A DNA stretch of 17,015 nucleotides, taken from Campylobacterales bacterium (GTDB taxonomy: Bacteria > Campylobacterota > Campylobacteria > Campylobacterales > QNZT01). The stretch spans positions 1 to 17,015 of the forward strand of contig JALSQA010000066.1 of the NCBI GenBank assembly GCA_026985685.1, written 5' to 3'. Under the pieces are notes generated by a model, which worked only from the letters and a program-made list of their open reading frames with translations, did not search any database and was not told where the DNA came from. This document shows positions 8,397 to 14,723 of this stretch, in pieces (within the stretch, counting starts at the first letter, position 1; the number at the start of each line of letters is the position of its first letter). The position numbers were made by a program, and so were the translations under genes.

Positions 8397-8667
8397 ATTA
8401 CCGCACCAACTAATATTTTGAAGATTTGAGAGCTTGATATGTAATAAGATGATAGAAGAGAAATATGCAGGACTCCCCGTAGGGAATTCAAATATTTATC
8501 TGCTATCAGATTGCCACATATCAAGCTCCCCGCAGGGTGATAGTGCTTTTGTCCATACTCTTCGTTATATTTTTTTGAATTAGCTACAGCTAGTTCTGCA
8601 AAAATCTGCCTTGATTATGAACAAAATCACTATCATCAAACTTCAAAATATTAGTTAGTGCGGTAAT
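8397..8667 (-). repeat. 271-bp inverted-repeat element with three-way-junction folding potential (MITE-like or structured RNA)
   Basis: The ends 8397-8423 and 8641-8667 are inverted repeats matching at 26 of 27 positions. Inside, 8428-8442 pairs with 8516-8530 (14 of 15), and 8538-8556 pairs with 8617-8635 (17 of 19). The three helices are nested as an outer stem with two inner arms, joined by 4, 7 and 5 unpaired bases. The first arm is extended by 8450-8455 with 8503-8508, 8461-8466 with 8492-8497, and a hairpin at 8472-8487. Read on the minus strand, two hairpins have UNCG loops: CCCUACGGGG and CCCUGCGGGG. Each terminus can be read as TA followed by CCGCAC, which would fit a TA-target mobile element. 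It lies between the rsmE terminator and rpmE. It holds no convincing gene. Either a miniature transposable element or a structured RNA would fit; the strand is inferred from the tetraloops. Confidence 0.75.
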
Positions 8668-8734
8668 CAGGTGCACGATTATACAGAAAAATATTTATGA
8701 TAAACTTAAAAATAGCTATAAAAATGCAAATGTT

Positions 8735-8766
8735 AAAAAAACAGCAGACCAAAAACGGTCTACTGC
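8735..8766 (-). terminator. Rho-independent terminator of rsmE
   Basis: On the minus strand GCAGTAGACC pairs with GGTCTGCTGT around a 6-base loop, ten pairs including two G-U, followed directly by seven T residues. It lies about 45 bp after the rsmE stop and separates the rsmE unit from the rpmE unit. A G-rich run (8773-8782 on the plus strand) lies between gene and hairpin; I assign it no role. Confidence 0.85.
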
Positions 8767-8809
8767 CATATAGGGGGAGGGGAACCATAAGTATAACAGA
8801 AAAATTGAT

Positions 8810-9469
8810 TTAAATCAAGAGTTTAGACGCAATAGCCACTGTGGCTGTTTCACTTTTAAGTATTAGATCATTATTTAGACCTATTTTGTTATATTTTTGT
8901 AATTGTTTTCGCTCATTTTCACTAAAACCACCTTCACATCCGACAAGAACTCTTGAACGATCAGACCACTCCTTTTTGCCACCAAAATCAAGTACATAAA
9001 TATCAGAATAACGTTCAAGAAGCTGTTGCAGATCTTTAAAAATTTCAAGTTGCATCAAATTATCTCTTCCACATTGCTGAGATGAGTTAATCAATATTTT
9101 TTCAACTCTTTTCATATCTAATTTAAAATTTTTTTGACTTCTTTCACAATATACAAAAGATATTTTTGAGACACCTAGTTGATTTAACATTGGTAATGTT
9201 TTTTCCACTATCTTTGTATCAATCATGCACCAAATCAGATGAAAAAATTTGCTCTCTTTTTTATTCTTACTAAAATCAATCAATTCCATCTTGGCATCTT
9301 TTTTGCCGATAGAGTTGATTTTGTACCGATATAAAAATTCATCTTGTAAATTTCTTACATATAAAATTTGACCTTCAGCAAAACGACGTACTTTAAAGAG
9401 ATATCTATAATTTTCACCTACAATAGAAATTTCTGATTTACCTGCTTGTGTTTCATAAAGAAATTGCAT
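8810..9469 (-). CDS. rsmE: 16S rRNA (uracil1498-N3)-methyltransferase RsmE
   Basis: Methylates N3 of U1498 in helix 44 of 16S rRNA, using S-adenosylmethionine. The 219 residues are slightly shorter than the usual 240 or so. The N-terminal PUA-like barrel shows YRYLFKVRRF at 21-30. The SPOUT knot shows GCEGGFSENE at 177-186 and LILKSETATVAIAS at 202-215, both family signatures. The start lies 17 bp inside the end of the upstream membrane-protein gene, preceded by a weak GGTGA, so the two are co-transcribed. An intrinsic terminator follows. Confidence 0.94.
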   Translation of the reverse strand: MQFLYETQAGKSEISIVGENYRYLFKVRRFAEGQILYVRNLQDEFLYRYKINSIGKKDAKMELIDFSKNKKESKFFHLIWCMIDTKIVEKTLPMLNQLGVSKISFVYCERSQKNFKLDMKRVEKILINSSQQCGRDNLMQLEIFKDLQQLLERYSDIYVLDFGGKKEWSDRSRVLVGCEGGFSENERKQLQKYNKIGLNNDLILKSETATVAIASKLLI

Positions 9470-9878
9470 ACATGATCACCGAAATAAGCAATATAAGCAC
9501 AAGATCAATTAAATATTTTCGTTTTGCATAAACTTTAAATCGTTTTTGAGATTCTATATCTCTTTGCCTTGTCATTTTAAAAAGCATATGTAATTTTACA
9601 CTACTAAAAATAATCCAAATCAATGCAGATATCATCATCACTACTTGCCAAGTAATCTCTAAACCAGTAGCACCAAAGACAACCAAACCTGTAAAAAACA
9701 ATCCAGCAAGCATAAAATAATACTGCAAAGAGATACTCTCTACACGATTTGAAAAACCTCGAAAATCTCTATCTGAATTGATAAAAATATAACTAAATAT
9801 TGCAAGTACCGCAGTAATCACTATAAATATTACATGTAATGATATTGCCATTGATATCATATCTTTCATAGCATCCAT
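9453..9878 (-). CDS. Four-helix integral membrane protein of unknown function
   Basis: 141 residues from ATG at 9878. An in-frame ATG at 9908 would overlap the promoter -10 box (9907-9912) and has no Shine-Dalgarno, whereas GGAGG at 9886-9890 lies 7 bases before 9878, so the shorter form is chosen. Four hydrophobic segments are visible: about IFIVITAVLAIFSYIFI, FMLAGLFFTGLVVFGATGL, WQVVMMISALIWIIFSSV and LIDLVLILLISVIMYAI. A basic loop with MTRQRD lies between helices 3 and 4. No catalytic motif is seen. From memory, C. jejuni has an integral membrane protein (Cj0157c) at the same position next to rsmE. Confidence 0.85.
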   Translation of the reverse strand: MDAMKDMISMAISLHVIFIVITAVLAIFSYIFINSDRDFRGFSNRVESISLQYYFMLAGLFFTGLVVFGATGLEITWQVVMMISALIWIIFSSVKLHMLFKMTRQRDIESQKRFKVYAKRKYLIDLVLILLISVIMYAISL

Positions 9879-9906
9879 AAAAGAACCTCCAACACATTTT
9901 ATTGCC

Positions 9907-9912
9907 ATTATA
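9907..9912 (-). promoter_or_regulatory. Extended -10 promoter of the membrane protein-rsmE unit
   Basis: The minus strand reads TTTGCTATAAT, a perfect TATAAT with upstream TTTGC and no clear -35, as is common for the vegetative sigma factor of Campylobacterota. Transcription would start near 9900, giving a leader of about 20 bases that carries GGAGG before the ATG at 9878. Confidence 0.7.
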
Positions 9913-10087
9913 GCAAAGTGAGTTAAGAGTAGATATAAAAAGTAAAAGATATTATTTTTTTACAACATGAGCTATACAAACAACTCCATATATTAAATAA
10001 AGTATCAAAATAATTACAAATATTGTTTTTTAGCTATATTTTTCGATACAAAAAAAGTGAACTCTAAGAGTGAATTGAATATAGTAA

Positions 10088-10093
10088 TATAAT
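10088..10093 (+). promoter_or_regulatory. Probable -10 box for the MshM/MshN-like pair
   Basis: TATAAT within AGTAATATAATC, about 75 bases before the ATG at 10168, without a convincing -35. It lies in the 255-bp divergent region 9913-10167, which otherwise is AT-rich with no gene that I can see. The start codon has AGAGG at about 10158-10162. Confidence 0.5.
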
Positions 10094-10105
10094 CAAAACT
10101 TGTAA

Positions 10106-10143
10106 GAGATAAAAAGAGAGTATTTTCTCCTGCATTTTATCTC
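10106..10143 (+). promoter_or_regulatory. Hairpin in the leader of the MshM-like gene
   Basis: GAGATAAAA (10106-10114) is exactly complementary to TTTTATCTC (10135-10143), and inside it GAGA (10116-10119) pairs with TCTC (10126-10129) around a 6-base loop. It would begin within a few bases of the predicted transcript 5' end and stop 24 bases before the start codon. It could protect the RNA 5' end or be an operator on DNA; no known riboswitch class is recognised. Confidence 0.5.
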
Positions 10144-10167
10144 AATACATAATATAAAAGAGGTAAT

Positions 10168-10971
10168 ATGAACCAATTTGCCGAGGCAAAAGATTTATTT
10201 AGCGATGATTTTGATCTAAGTGGTTATTTTGATAGCCTTACATTTGAATACGCAAAAAAACAATTGATTGATGCTATGCAAACACATGACGTTCCTCTCG
10301 TTTTTGTCCTTGGAGATCCAGGAACAGGTAAAAGTTTTTTACTAAACTATGTACAGCAAAAAGTCACCAGTGTAAAAGTTGCAAAATATTTTACACATCC
10401 CTACTTCGATGAAAAAGAATTTTTAGAAACACTTCTTAGTCTTGCAGGACGAAACATCCAGCACAATGAATACTCCACTGAAGCATTGATAAGTCACCTT
10501 AAGAAAAACTTTCATGGACTTGAATATACAGTTTTCATTGATGAAGCACAATTATTAAGTGAAGAGCAAGTAGAACTTATCAGGATATTAAGTGATCAAA
10601 AGATTTTTCAATTTGTTCTTGCAATGCACAAAAAAGAGGGAAATTATATCCTGCAAAAAGATCATTTTAAATCAAGAACTAACAAACGTATCATACTTGA
10701 AGGATTGAGTGACAAAGAGATAGGACGTTATGTTGAAAACCGATTACTTTCAAATAACTTTTCAGATATCGCTTCAATGTTTAAACCTTCACATCTTCGT
10801 TTTATAGCAAAATATGCAAACAGTAATTTTAGAACTACCAAAAAAATTATCAAAACACTTTTAGAAATACTAAATATCGCTAATCGTGAAGGATATAAAA
10901 AATATAGCAGTGTCAATAATGCAACATTAACTATGGCTGCCATAGATACAGGATTAATCGATGTTAAATAA
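10168..10971 (+). CDS. AAA ATPase of the ExeA/MshM family
   Basis: A cytoplasmic ATPase probably serving type IV pilus, type II secretion or DNA-uptake assembly. Of its 267 residues, Walker A is GDPGTGKS at 49-56 and Walker B is VFIDEAQ at 122-128. LLSEEQVELIRILSD follows, as in ExeA/MshM, and the C-terminal lid has SRTNKRIILEGLSDKEIGRYVENRL with candidate arginine-finger residues. There is no peptidoglycan-binding tail, so it is nearer MshM than full-length ExeA. The next gene overlaps by 11 bp and encodes a membrane TPR protein, the same order as MshM-MshN of Vibrio MSHA pili. No secretin, assembly ATPase or pilin gene is in the window. The Campylobacter competence protein CtsP is another possible relative; I cannot decide. 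Confidence 0.85.
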   Translation: MNQFAEAKDLFSDDFDLSGYFDSLTFEYAKKQLIDAMQTHDVPLVFVLGDPGTGKSFLLNYVQQKVTSVKVAKYFTHPYFDEKEFLETLLSLAGRNIQHNEYSTEALISHLKKNFHGLEYTVFIDEAQLLSEEQVELIRILSDQKIFQFVLAMHKKEGNYILQKDHFKSRTNKRIILEGLSDKEIGRYVENRLLSNNFSDIASMFKPSHLRFIAKYANSNFRTTKKIIKTLLEILNIANREGYKKYSSVNNATLTMAAIDTGLIDVK

Positions 10972-11599
10972 TAATTTCAGCAAACTTGTAAAACTTTATC
11001 ACAAACACCAGGCAAAACAAAGACGTAAATATTTTTTAGCAATACTTTTACTTCTATTTGCAGGAGCTATTTTATTTTGGTTTATGCAAAGACAAGATAC
11101 CAAAATAGAAAACACAACAGTACAAGAACAACCTACCCCAGTACAAGTAAAAGACAATACTGCAATCCAAACTACACCTAAACCAACACCAAAACAAGAA
11201 ACAGTCAAAAAAGTTGCTGTAGCAACACCTGTACAAAAAAATATGCCAACAGATATCAAAAAAAGAACAAAAGATAACTCAAAAGAGGCAGATACTTTTC
11301 AACTAAAAATCACTCAACAAAAAAACTTTTATAATTTACTACTTGATTATAAAAACAAACCTTCTTACCAGTCTGCTATCAAACTTGCTCAATTTTATTT
11401 CAATGAAAAAGATTATAAAAAAACTGTAAAATGGGCAATAGAAGCTAGTAAAAAAGATCCTTCACAAGCTATGTCATGGATTTTATATGCAAAAGCAAAA
11501 AAAGCTTTAGGAAATACAGATGTTGCAAAAAAAGCTCTTGCAATTTACTTAAAACATAACGCATCACAAGAAGCAAAAACACTGTTTGATAGTTTCTAA
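10961..11599 (+). CDS. MshN-like single-pass membrane protein with TPR repeats
   Basis: 212 residues. A short basic cytoplasmic end (about 1-23) is followed by one membrane helix at about 24-42 (YFLAILLLLFAGAILFWF), a Thr/Pro/Gln/Lys-rich flexible linker (about 46-105), and a helical C-terminal domain (about 118-212) that reads as TPR repeats: YQSAIKLAQFYFNEKDYKKTV, WAIEASKKDPSQAMSW and AKAKKALGNTDVAKKAL. This layout is that of MshN, a bitopic scaffold of MSHA-type pilus systems. The ATG lies inside the end of the ATPase gene with AGG about 8 bases ahead, so the two are translated together. CtsX-like competence proteins are an alternative. Confidence 0.78.
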   Translation: MLNNNFSKLVKLYHKHQAKQRRKYFLAILLLLFAGAILFWFMQRQDTKIENTTVQEQPTPVQVKDNTAIQTTPKPTPKQETVKKVAVATPVQKNMPTDIKKRTKDNSKEADTFQLKITQQKNFYNLLLDYKNKPSYQSAIKLAQFYFNEKDYKKTVKWAIEASKKDPSQAMSWILYAKAKKALGNTDVAKKALAIYLKHNASQEAKTLFDSF

Positions 11600-11604
11600 C
11601 CATC

Positions 11605-11692
11605 CCCACGATGCCATTGTGTTAAGGATTTTATATTTGGAAATGGTGACTTTAGTCCCATCTAACGGAGGTCTAGCTAAAGCAAGACTTCC
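11605..11692. other. Hairpin-rich intergenic stretch between convergent genes, possible small RNA or terminator region
   Basis: In the 137 bp between the MshN-like gene and the lipoprotein I see three successive hairpins: CACGATGCCATTGTG near 11607-11621; ATGG(T)GAC with GTCCCAT at 11643-11661; and GGAGGTCT with AGACTTCC at 11667-11692, seven pairs plus one G-U around a 10-base loop. None is followed by a clean T-run on either strand, so none is a standard intrinsic terminator. The stretch looks richer in G and C than the flanking spacers. No reading frame here is convincing. Confidence 0.4.
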
Positions 11693-11736
11693 CAAAACAT
11701 GATAAAGATAAGTAAAAATTCTTCTCTCATCATATA

Positions 11737-12447
11737 CTAAGGATTAGTTAACGTCGAATCAAAACTTTTCTCACCTACTTTAAGTATAGTTAAACCATTT
11801 CTTCCATTTGCGATATAAGCTAGATTATCTTTCATGACAAAAGCGTATGCACTATCAAAAAGATCATAACTACCTATAACTGTATAATCTTTTTCTCTAA
11901 GCACCTTAAAACCCTTATCATCTATATAATAAACTAATCCATTTTTACTATAAAGTTTATGATCATTGCTTTTATATCCTTCAAAATAACCTAAATACTT
12001 CACCTTATAAGGATCAGCTACATTAAAAGCACTAATACTCTTATAATCATCCCAGGTTTTTGCGACATAAGTCACATAAGCAATATCCTCTATCACTTCA
12101 ACATGATTTACATACTCTAAAGCATCATAATTGCCAACAACTATTGGTTCATAGGGGTTACTTACATCAATCACACTCAAGCCTTCACTTCCTGTAGCCA
12201 TGTAGATAAAATCACCCCATTGACTTAATGATACATCCAAAGCTACTCCTTCGACAAAAAGTGACGATATTTCAGATATATCAACATGATCTATCGTATA
12301 ATCAGCTTTGATTTGAGAACTATCTTTGCTTTGTGTTTGTAATTGTCTATCTTGTGTAGAGGAAGAAAGAGTTTTATGTGATTTAGACACAGAACCACAT
12401 CCTACCCAATATAAAAGCAAACTGATGATAATCAATAATTTTTGCAT
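11737..12447 (-). CDS. Lipoprotein with LVIVD-type beta-propeller repeats
   Basis: A surface or periplasmic lipoprotein of unknown role. Of its 236 residues, the first 17 form a lipoprotein signal ending in WVGC with C17 lipidated, though the W at -3 is unusual. A Ser/Gln-rich spacer follows. From about residue 64 on, LVIVD-style blades are seen: GLSVIDVSNPYEPIVVGNY, then SISAFNVADPYKVKYLGYF, then AYIANGRNGLTILKV at the end. Only about four blades are present, fewer than a closed seven-blade propeller needs, so it may be short by nature, form oligomers or be truncated. AAGGA at 12456-12460 lies 8 bases before the ATG. It is a single-gene unit convergent with the MshM/MshN-like pair. Confidence 0.75.
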   Translation of the reverse strand: MQKLLIIISLLLYWVGCGSVSKSHKTLSSSTQDRQLQTQSKDSSQIKADYTIDHVDISEISSLFVEGVALDVSLSQWGDFIYMATGSEGLSVIDVSNPYEPIVVGNYDALEYVNHVEVIEDIAYVTYVAKTWDDYKSISAFNVADPYKVKYLGYFEGYKSNDHKLYSKNGLVYYIDDKGFKVLREKDYTVIGSYDLFDSAYAFVMKDNLAYIANGRNGLTILKVGEKSFDSTLTNP

Positions 12448-12557
12448 TTATTACATCCTTTTTCTTTCAGTGTACAACTATTATTTACCTTTGTCTAGTA
12501 AGTTTTATATTACTTATGAAAAAAATCTTTTATATTTTCATATTGTTACATTTTTGC

Positions 12558-12563
12558 TATAAT
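12558..12563 (+). promoter_or_regulatory. Extended -10 promoter of the carboxynorspermidine dehydrogenase gene
   Basis: TTTTTGCTATAAT with a perfect TATAAT about 29 bases before the ATG at 12592, the same form as the promoter at 9907-9912. No good -35 is present. The ribosome binding site GAGGAG is at 12581-12586. The divergent region 12448-12591 must also hold the lipoprotein promoter, which I could not place. Confidence 0.7.
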
Positions 12564-12591
12564 CGCATCTATAAATCATTGAGGAGAATAT

Positions 12592-13779
12592 ATGTCAAAT
12601 GTACTGATCATCGGTGCGGGTGGTGTAGGTAGAGTAGTCGTACATAAATGTGCCCAAAATAGTTCTACTTTTCAAAAAATCACACTTGCAAGCAGAACAC
12701 TTTCTAAATGTAAACTTTATCAACAAGAAGTAAAAAATAGATATAACATAGATATAGATATCCACAAAGTAAATGCAGACGATGTTGATGATTTAGTTTC
12801 TCTTATCAACGAAGTAAAACCAGATATTGTTTTAAATATCGCCCTACCCTATCAAGACCTCACGATCATGGAAGCATGTCTGAAAACTGGTGTGCATTAT
12901 CTTGATACAGCTAATTATGAACACCCAGATAGTGCAAAATTTGAATACAAAGAACAATGGGCTTATCATAACAGGTACAAAGAAAAAGGAATTATGGCAC
13001 TTTTAGGAAGTGGTTTTGACCCTGGTGTAACAAATGTATTTTGTGCCTATGCACAAAAACACTACTTTGATGAAATACATACAATAGATATACTTGACTG
13101 CAATGGCGGTGATCATGGCTACCCTTTTGCAACTAATTTTAACCCTGAAATAAATCTAAGAGAAGTAAGTGCAAATGGCAGATATTGGGAAAATGGAAAA
13201 TGGATAGAAACCAAACCTATGGAAATCAAGATGGTATGGGATTATCCACAAATTGGTCCAAAAGATAGTTACTTACTCTATCATGAAGAGATGGAAAGTC
13301 TTGTCAAACATATCAAAGGATTAAAACGAATTCGTTTTTTTATGACTTTTTCACAAAGCTATCTTACACACATGAAGTGTCTTGAAAATGTTGGTATGCT
13401 AGGGATAAAAGAGATAGAACACAATGGATGTAAAATCATACCTATACAATTTTTGCAAACACTCCTTCCTGATCCATCAACTCTAGGAGAGAGAACAAAA
13501 GGCAAAACAAATATAGGAATTGTAGCAACTGGCACAAAAGATGGAGAAGAAAAAACAATTTATATCTATAATATTTGCGACCACCAAGAAACTTACAAAG
13601 AAACACTATCCCAGGCGGTAAGCTACACAACAGGAGTTCCAGCTATGATCGGTGCCAAAATGATAGTTGAAAAAAAATGGCAAGCTTGCGGTGTTTACAA
13701 TATGGAACAGTTTGACCCTGATCCTTTTATGGAAGCATTGAATAAGCAAGGTTTACCTTGGTTTGTAGAACAATTATGA
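12592..13779 (+). CDS. Carboxynorspermidine/carboxyspermidine dehydrogenase (saccharopine dehydrogenase family)
   Basis: Condenses aspartate 4-semialdehyde with putrescine (or diaminopropane) and reduces the imine with NADPH to carboxyspermidine (or carboxynorspermidine), the first step of the alternative spermidine route; a decarboxylase not in this window would finish it. The 395 residues are the normal family length. The Rossmann loop GAGGVG is at 8-13, followed by SRTLSKCK, VNADDVDDLVSLINEVKPD and VLNIALPYQD, then GVHYLDTANYEHP and LLGSGFDPGVTNVFC, all typical of this enzyme rather than of true saccharopine dehydrogenase. From memory, the C. jejuni homologue (Cj0172c) has this role. GAGGAG lies 5 bases before the ATG. 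The next gene follows after 34 bp and is probably co-transcribed. Confidence 0.92.
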   Translation: MSNVLIIGAGGVGRVVVHKCAQNSSTFQKITLASRTLSKCKLYQQEVKNRYNIDIDIHKVNADDVDDLVSLINEVKPDIVLNIALPYQDLTIMEACLKTGVHYLDTANYEHPDSAKFEYKEQWAYHNRYKEKGIMALLGSGFDPGVTNVFCAYAQKHYFDEIHTIDILDCNGGDHGYPFATNFNPEINLREVSANGRYWENGKWIETKPMEIKMVWDYPQIGPKDSYLLYHEEMESLVKHIKGLKRIRFFMTFSQSYLTHMKCLENVGMLGIKEIEHNGCKIIPIQFLQTLLPDPSTLGERTKGKTNIGIVATGTKDGEEKTIYIYNICDHQETYKETLSQAVSYTTGVPAMIGAKMIVEKKWQACGVYNMEQFDPDPFMEALNKQGLPWFVEQL

Positions 13780-13813
13780 TAAAATAATAAAATTTTTTAA
13801 AAAAAGGCGAAGC

Positions 13814-14161
13814 ATGAAACAAATAGATATGAATTCAGAAGAGTTTTTAACAGAATTAGAAAAAACTAAAAAATTTACCGACAAAGTAAATAAACAATTT
13901 GGCTGGGTATATAACCCAAATGAAGATGTCAATGAAGGTGTTCTTATGGGACTTGCTCGTCATAAGTTACTTTACAAAAAAAGATTTTGCCCTTGTTTTA
14001 TGGTCATAGAAGATCCAGAGACTGGAAAACACAAAAGTGCTGATGATCGTATCTGTCCCTGTAAACCTGCGATAGAACAGGAGATCCCTGAAAAAGGTGT
14101 TTGTCACTGTGGTATCTTTTGTACTCCAGAATATGTAGAGTCATTAAAAGAACAAGCATAA
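13814..14161 (+). CDS. Ferredoxin:thioredoxin reductase catalytic (beta) chain homologue
   Basis: An iron-sulfur disulfide reductase subunit that passes electrons from a ferredoxin or similar donor to a thioredoxin-like disulfide. The 115 residues carry the family's three motifs: CPC at 59-61, CPC at 81-83 and CHC at 97-99. By comparison with the cyanobacterial enzyme, C59, C81, C83 and C97 should bind the [4Fe-4S] cluster, and C61 with C99 form the redox disulfide; C103 is extra. The spacers (19 and 13 residues) are longer than the 16 and 8 of the cyanobacterial chain. No variable chain or thioredoxin gene is nearby. AGGCGA precedes the ATG. It is the last gene before a hairpin between convergent genes. 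Confidence 0.88.
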   Translation: MKQIDMNSEEFLTELEKTKKFTDKVNKQFGWVYNPNEDVNEGVLMGLARHKLLYKKRFCPCFMVIEDPETGKHKSADDRICPCKPAIEQEIPEKGVCHCGIFCTPEYVESLKEQA

Positions 14162-14166
14162 ACTTT

Positions 14167-14187
14167 GTCAGAGAATTTTTCTCTGGC
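14167..14187. terminator. Hairpin between convergent genes, probable two-way terminator
   Basis: GTCAGAGAA (14167-14175) pairs with TTCTCTGGC (14179-14187), eight Watson-Crick pairs and one G-U around a 3-base T loop. It fills the 28-bp gap between the ferredoxin:thioredoxin reductase gene and the convergent lipoprotein gene. A T-run is absent on both sides, so it may end transcripts only partly. Confidence 0.5.
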
Positions 14188-14189
14188 AA

Positions 14190-14723
14190 TTACCTAAGCA
14201 ACAACACTTCACTATCAAAATCAACAGCGTCTAAAACTATCTTTTTTTCAACTGCCTTTTTTATTTCAAATGTATTAGACAAAAGAGCCATCACCGCATC
14301 ATCTGCATATTCAAACTGTTCACAACTAGCTAAATCAATCGCAGGTGAAATAGTTGCATTTGAGAAAGTCAATAGATTATCTTTAATCTTATAATTTGCA
14401 GTAATCTTTTTACAATCTGCATATACCGTTATATCCCTTTTACCAAATTTCATGTCTGTATTATAAGATTTTTTATGAGCTGGTAAAGCATTGTTCTCAT
14501 AAAAAGATGCAATATTTATATAAACTTTTTTCCAGGCACTATCCATCAATATAGGTTGAATATCTTTTTTAGATAAAGAAAGTGTATCAAGATTGTTGTT
14601 TTCACTATTACCTTGTATTGATAGAATATTGACATCACTTTTCTTTTTGATAGAACTTGAATCACATCCAGCTAAAGTAAATAAACCAAATCCAATACAA
14701 ACTACAACTATAAAACTTCTCAT
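14190..14723 (-). CDS. Lipoprotein with a META/HslJ-like (DUF306) domain
   Basis: 177 residues from ATG at 14723. The frame is open further up to an ATG at 14789, but AAGG 7 bases before 14723 and the lipoprotein signal that starts there (MRSFIVVVCIGFGLFTLAGC, C20 lipidated) decide the start. The C-terminal half has a META-like pattern: FGKRDITVYADCKKITANYKI, then LLTFSNATISPA, then a second Cys in ASCEQFEYADDAVMALLS. The two cysteines may pair. META domains occur in heat-shock and novobiocin-resistance HslJ and in many orphan envelope lipoproteins, so no exact role follows. Convergent with the ferredoxin:thioredoxin reductase gene. Confidence 0.72.
   Translation of the reverse strand: MRSFIVVVCIGFGLFTLAGCDSSSIKKKSDVNILSIQGNSENNNLDTLSLSKKDIQPILMDSAWKKVYINIASFYENNALPAHKKSYNTDMKFGKRDITVYADCKKITANYKIKDNLLTFSNATISPAIDLASCEQFEYADDAVMALLSNTFEIKKAVEKKIVLDAVDFDSEVLLLR

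Noticed and set aside
8348..8524. In-frame N-terminal extension of rpmE from a TTG at 8524
   Set aside because: It runs through the left arm of the inverted-repeat element, lacks a ribosome binding site and does not resemble bL31, whereas ATG at 8347 has AAGGA and the family N-terminus.
8397..8667. CRISPR array or decayed transposase gene in the rsmE-rpmE gap
   Set aside because: The repeats are inverted, not direct with regular spacers, and frames inside the element are short and interrupted with no transposase motif.
9879..9908. Longer start for the four-helix membrane protein at 9908
   Set aside because: That ATG overlaps the TATAAT box, so it would not be in the transcript; GGAGG precedes 9878.
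11667..11700. preQ1-I riboswitch resemblance (GGTCTAGCTA followed by an A-rich tail)
   Set aside because: The pairing is a single long hairpin rather than the preQ1 pseudoknot, and no gene of queuosine metabolism lies downstream.
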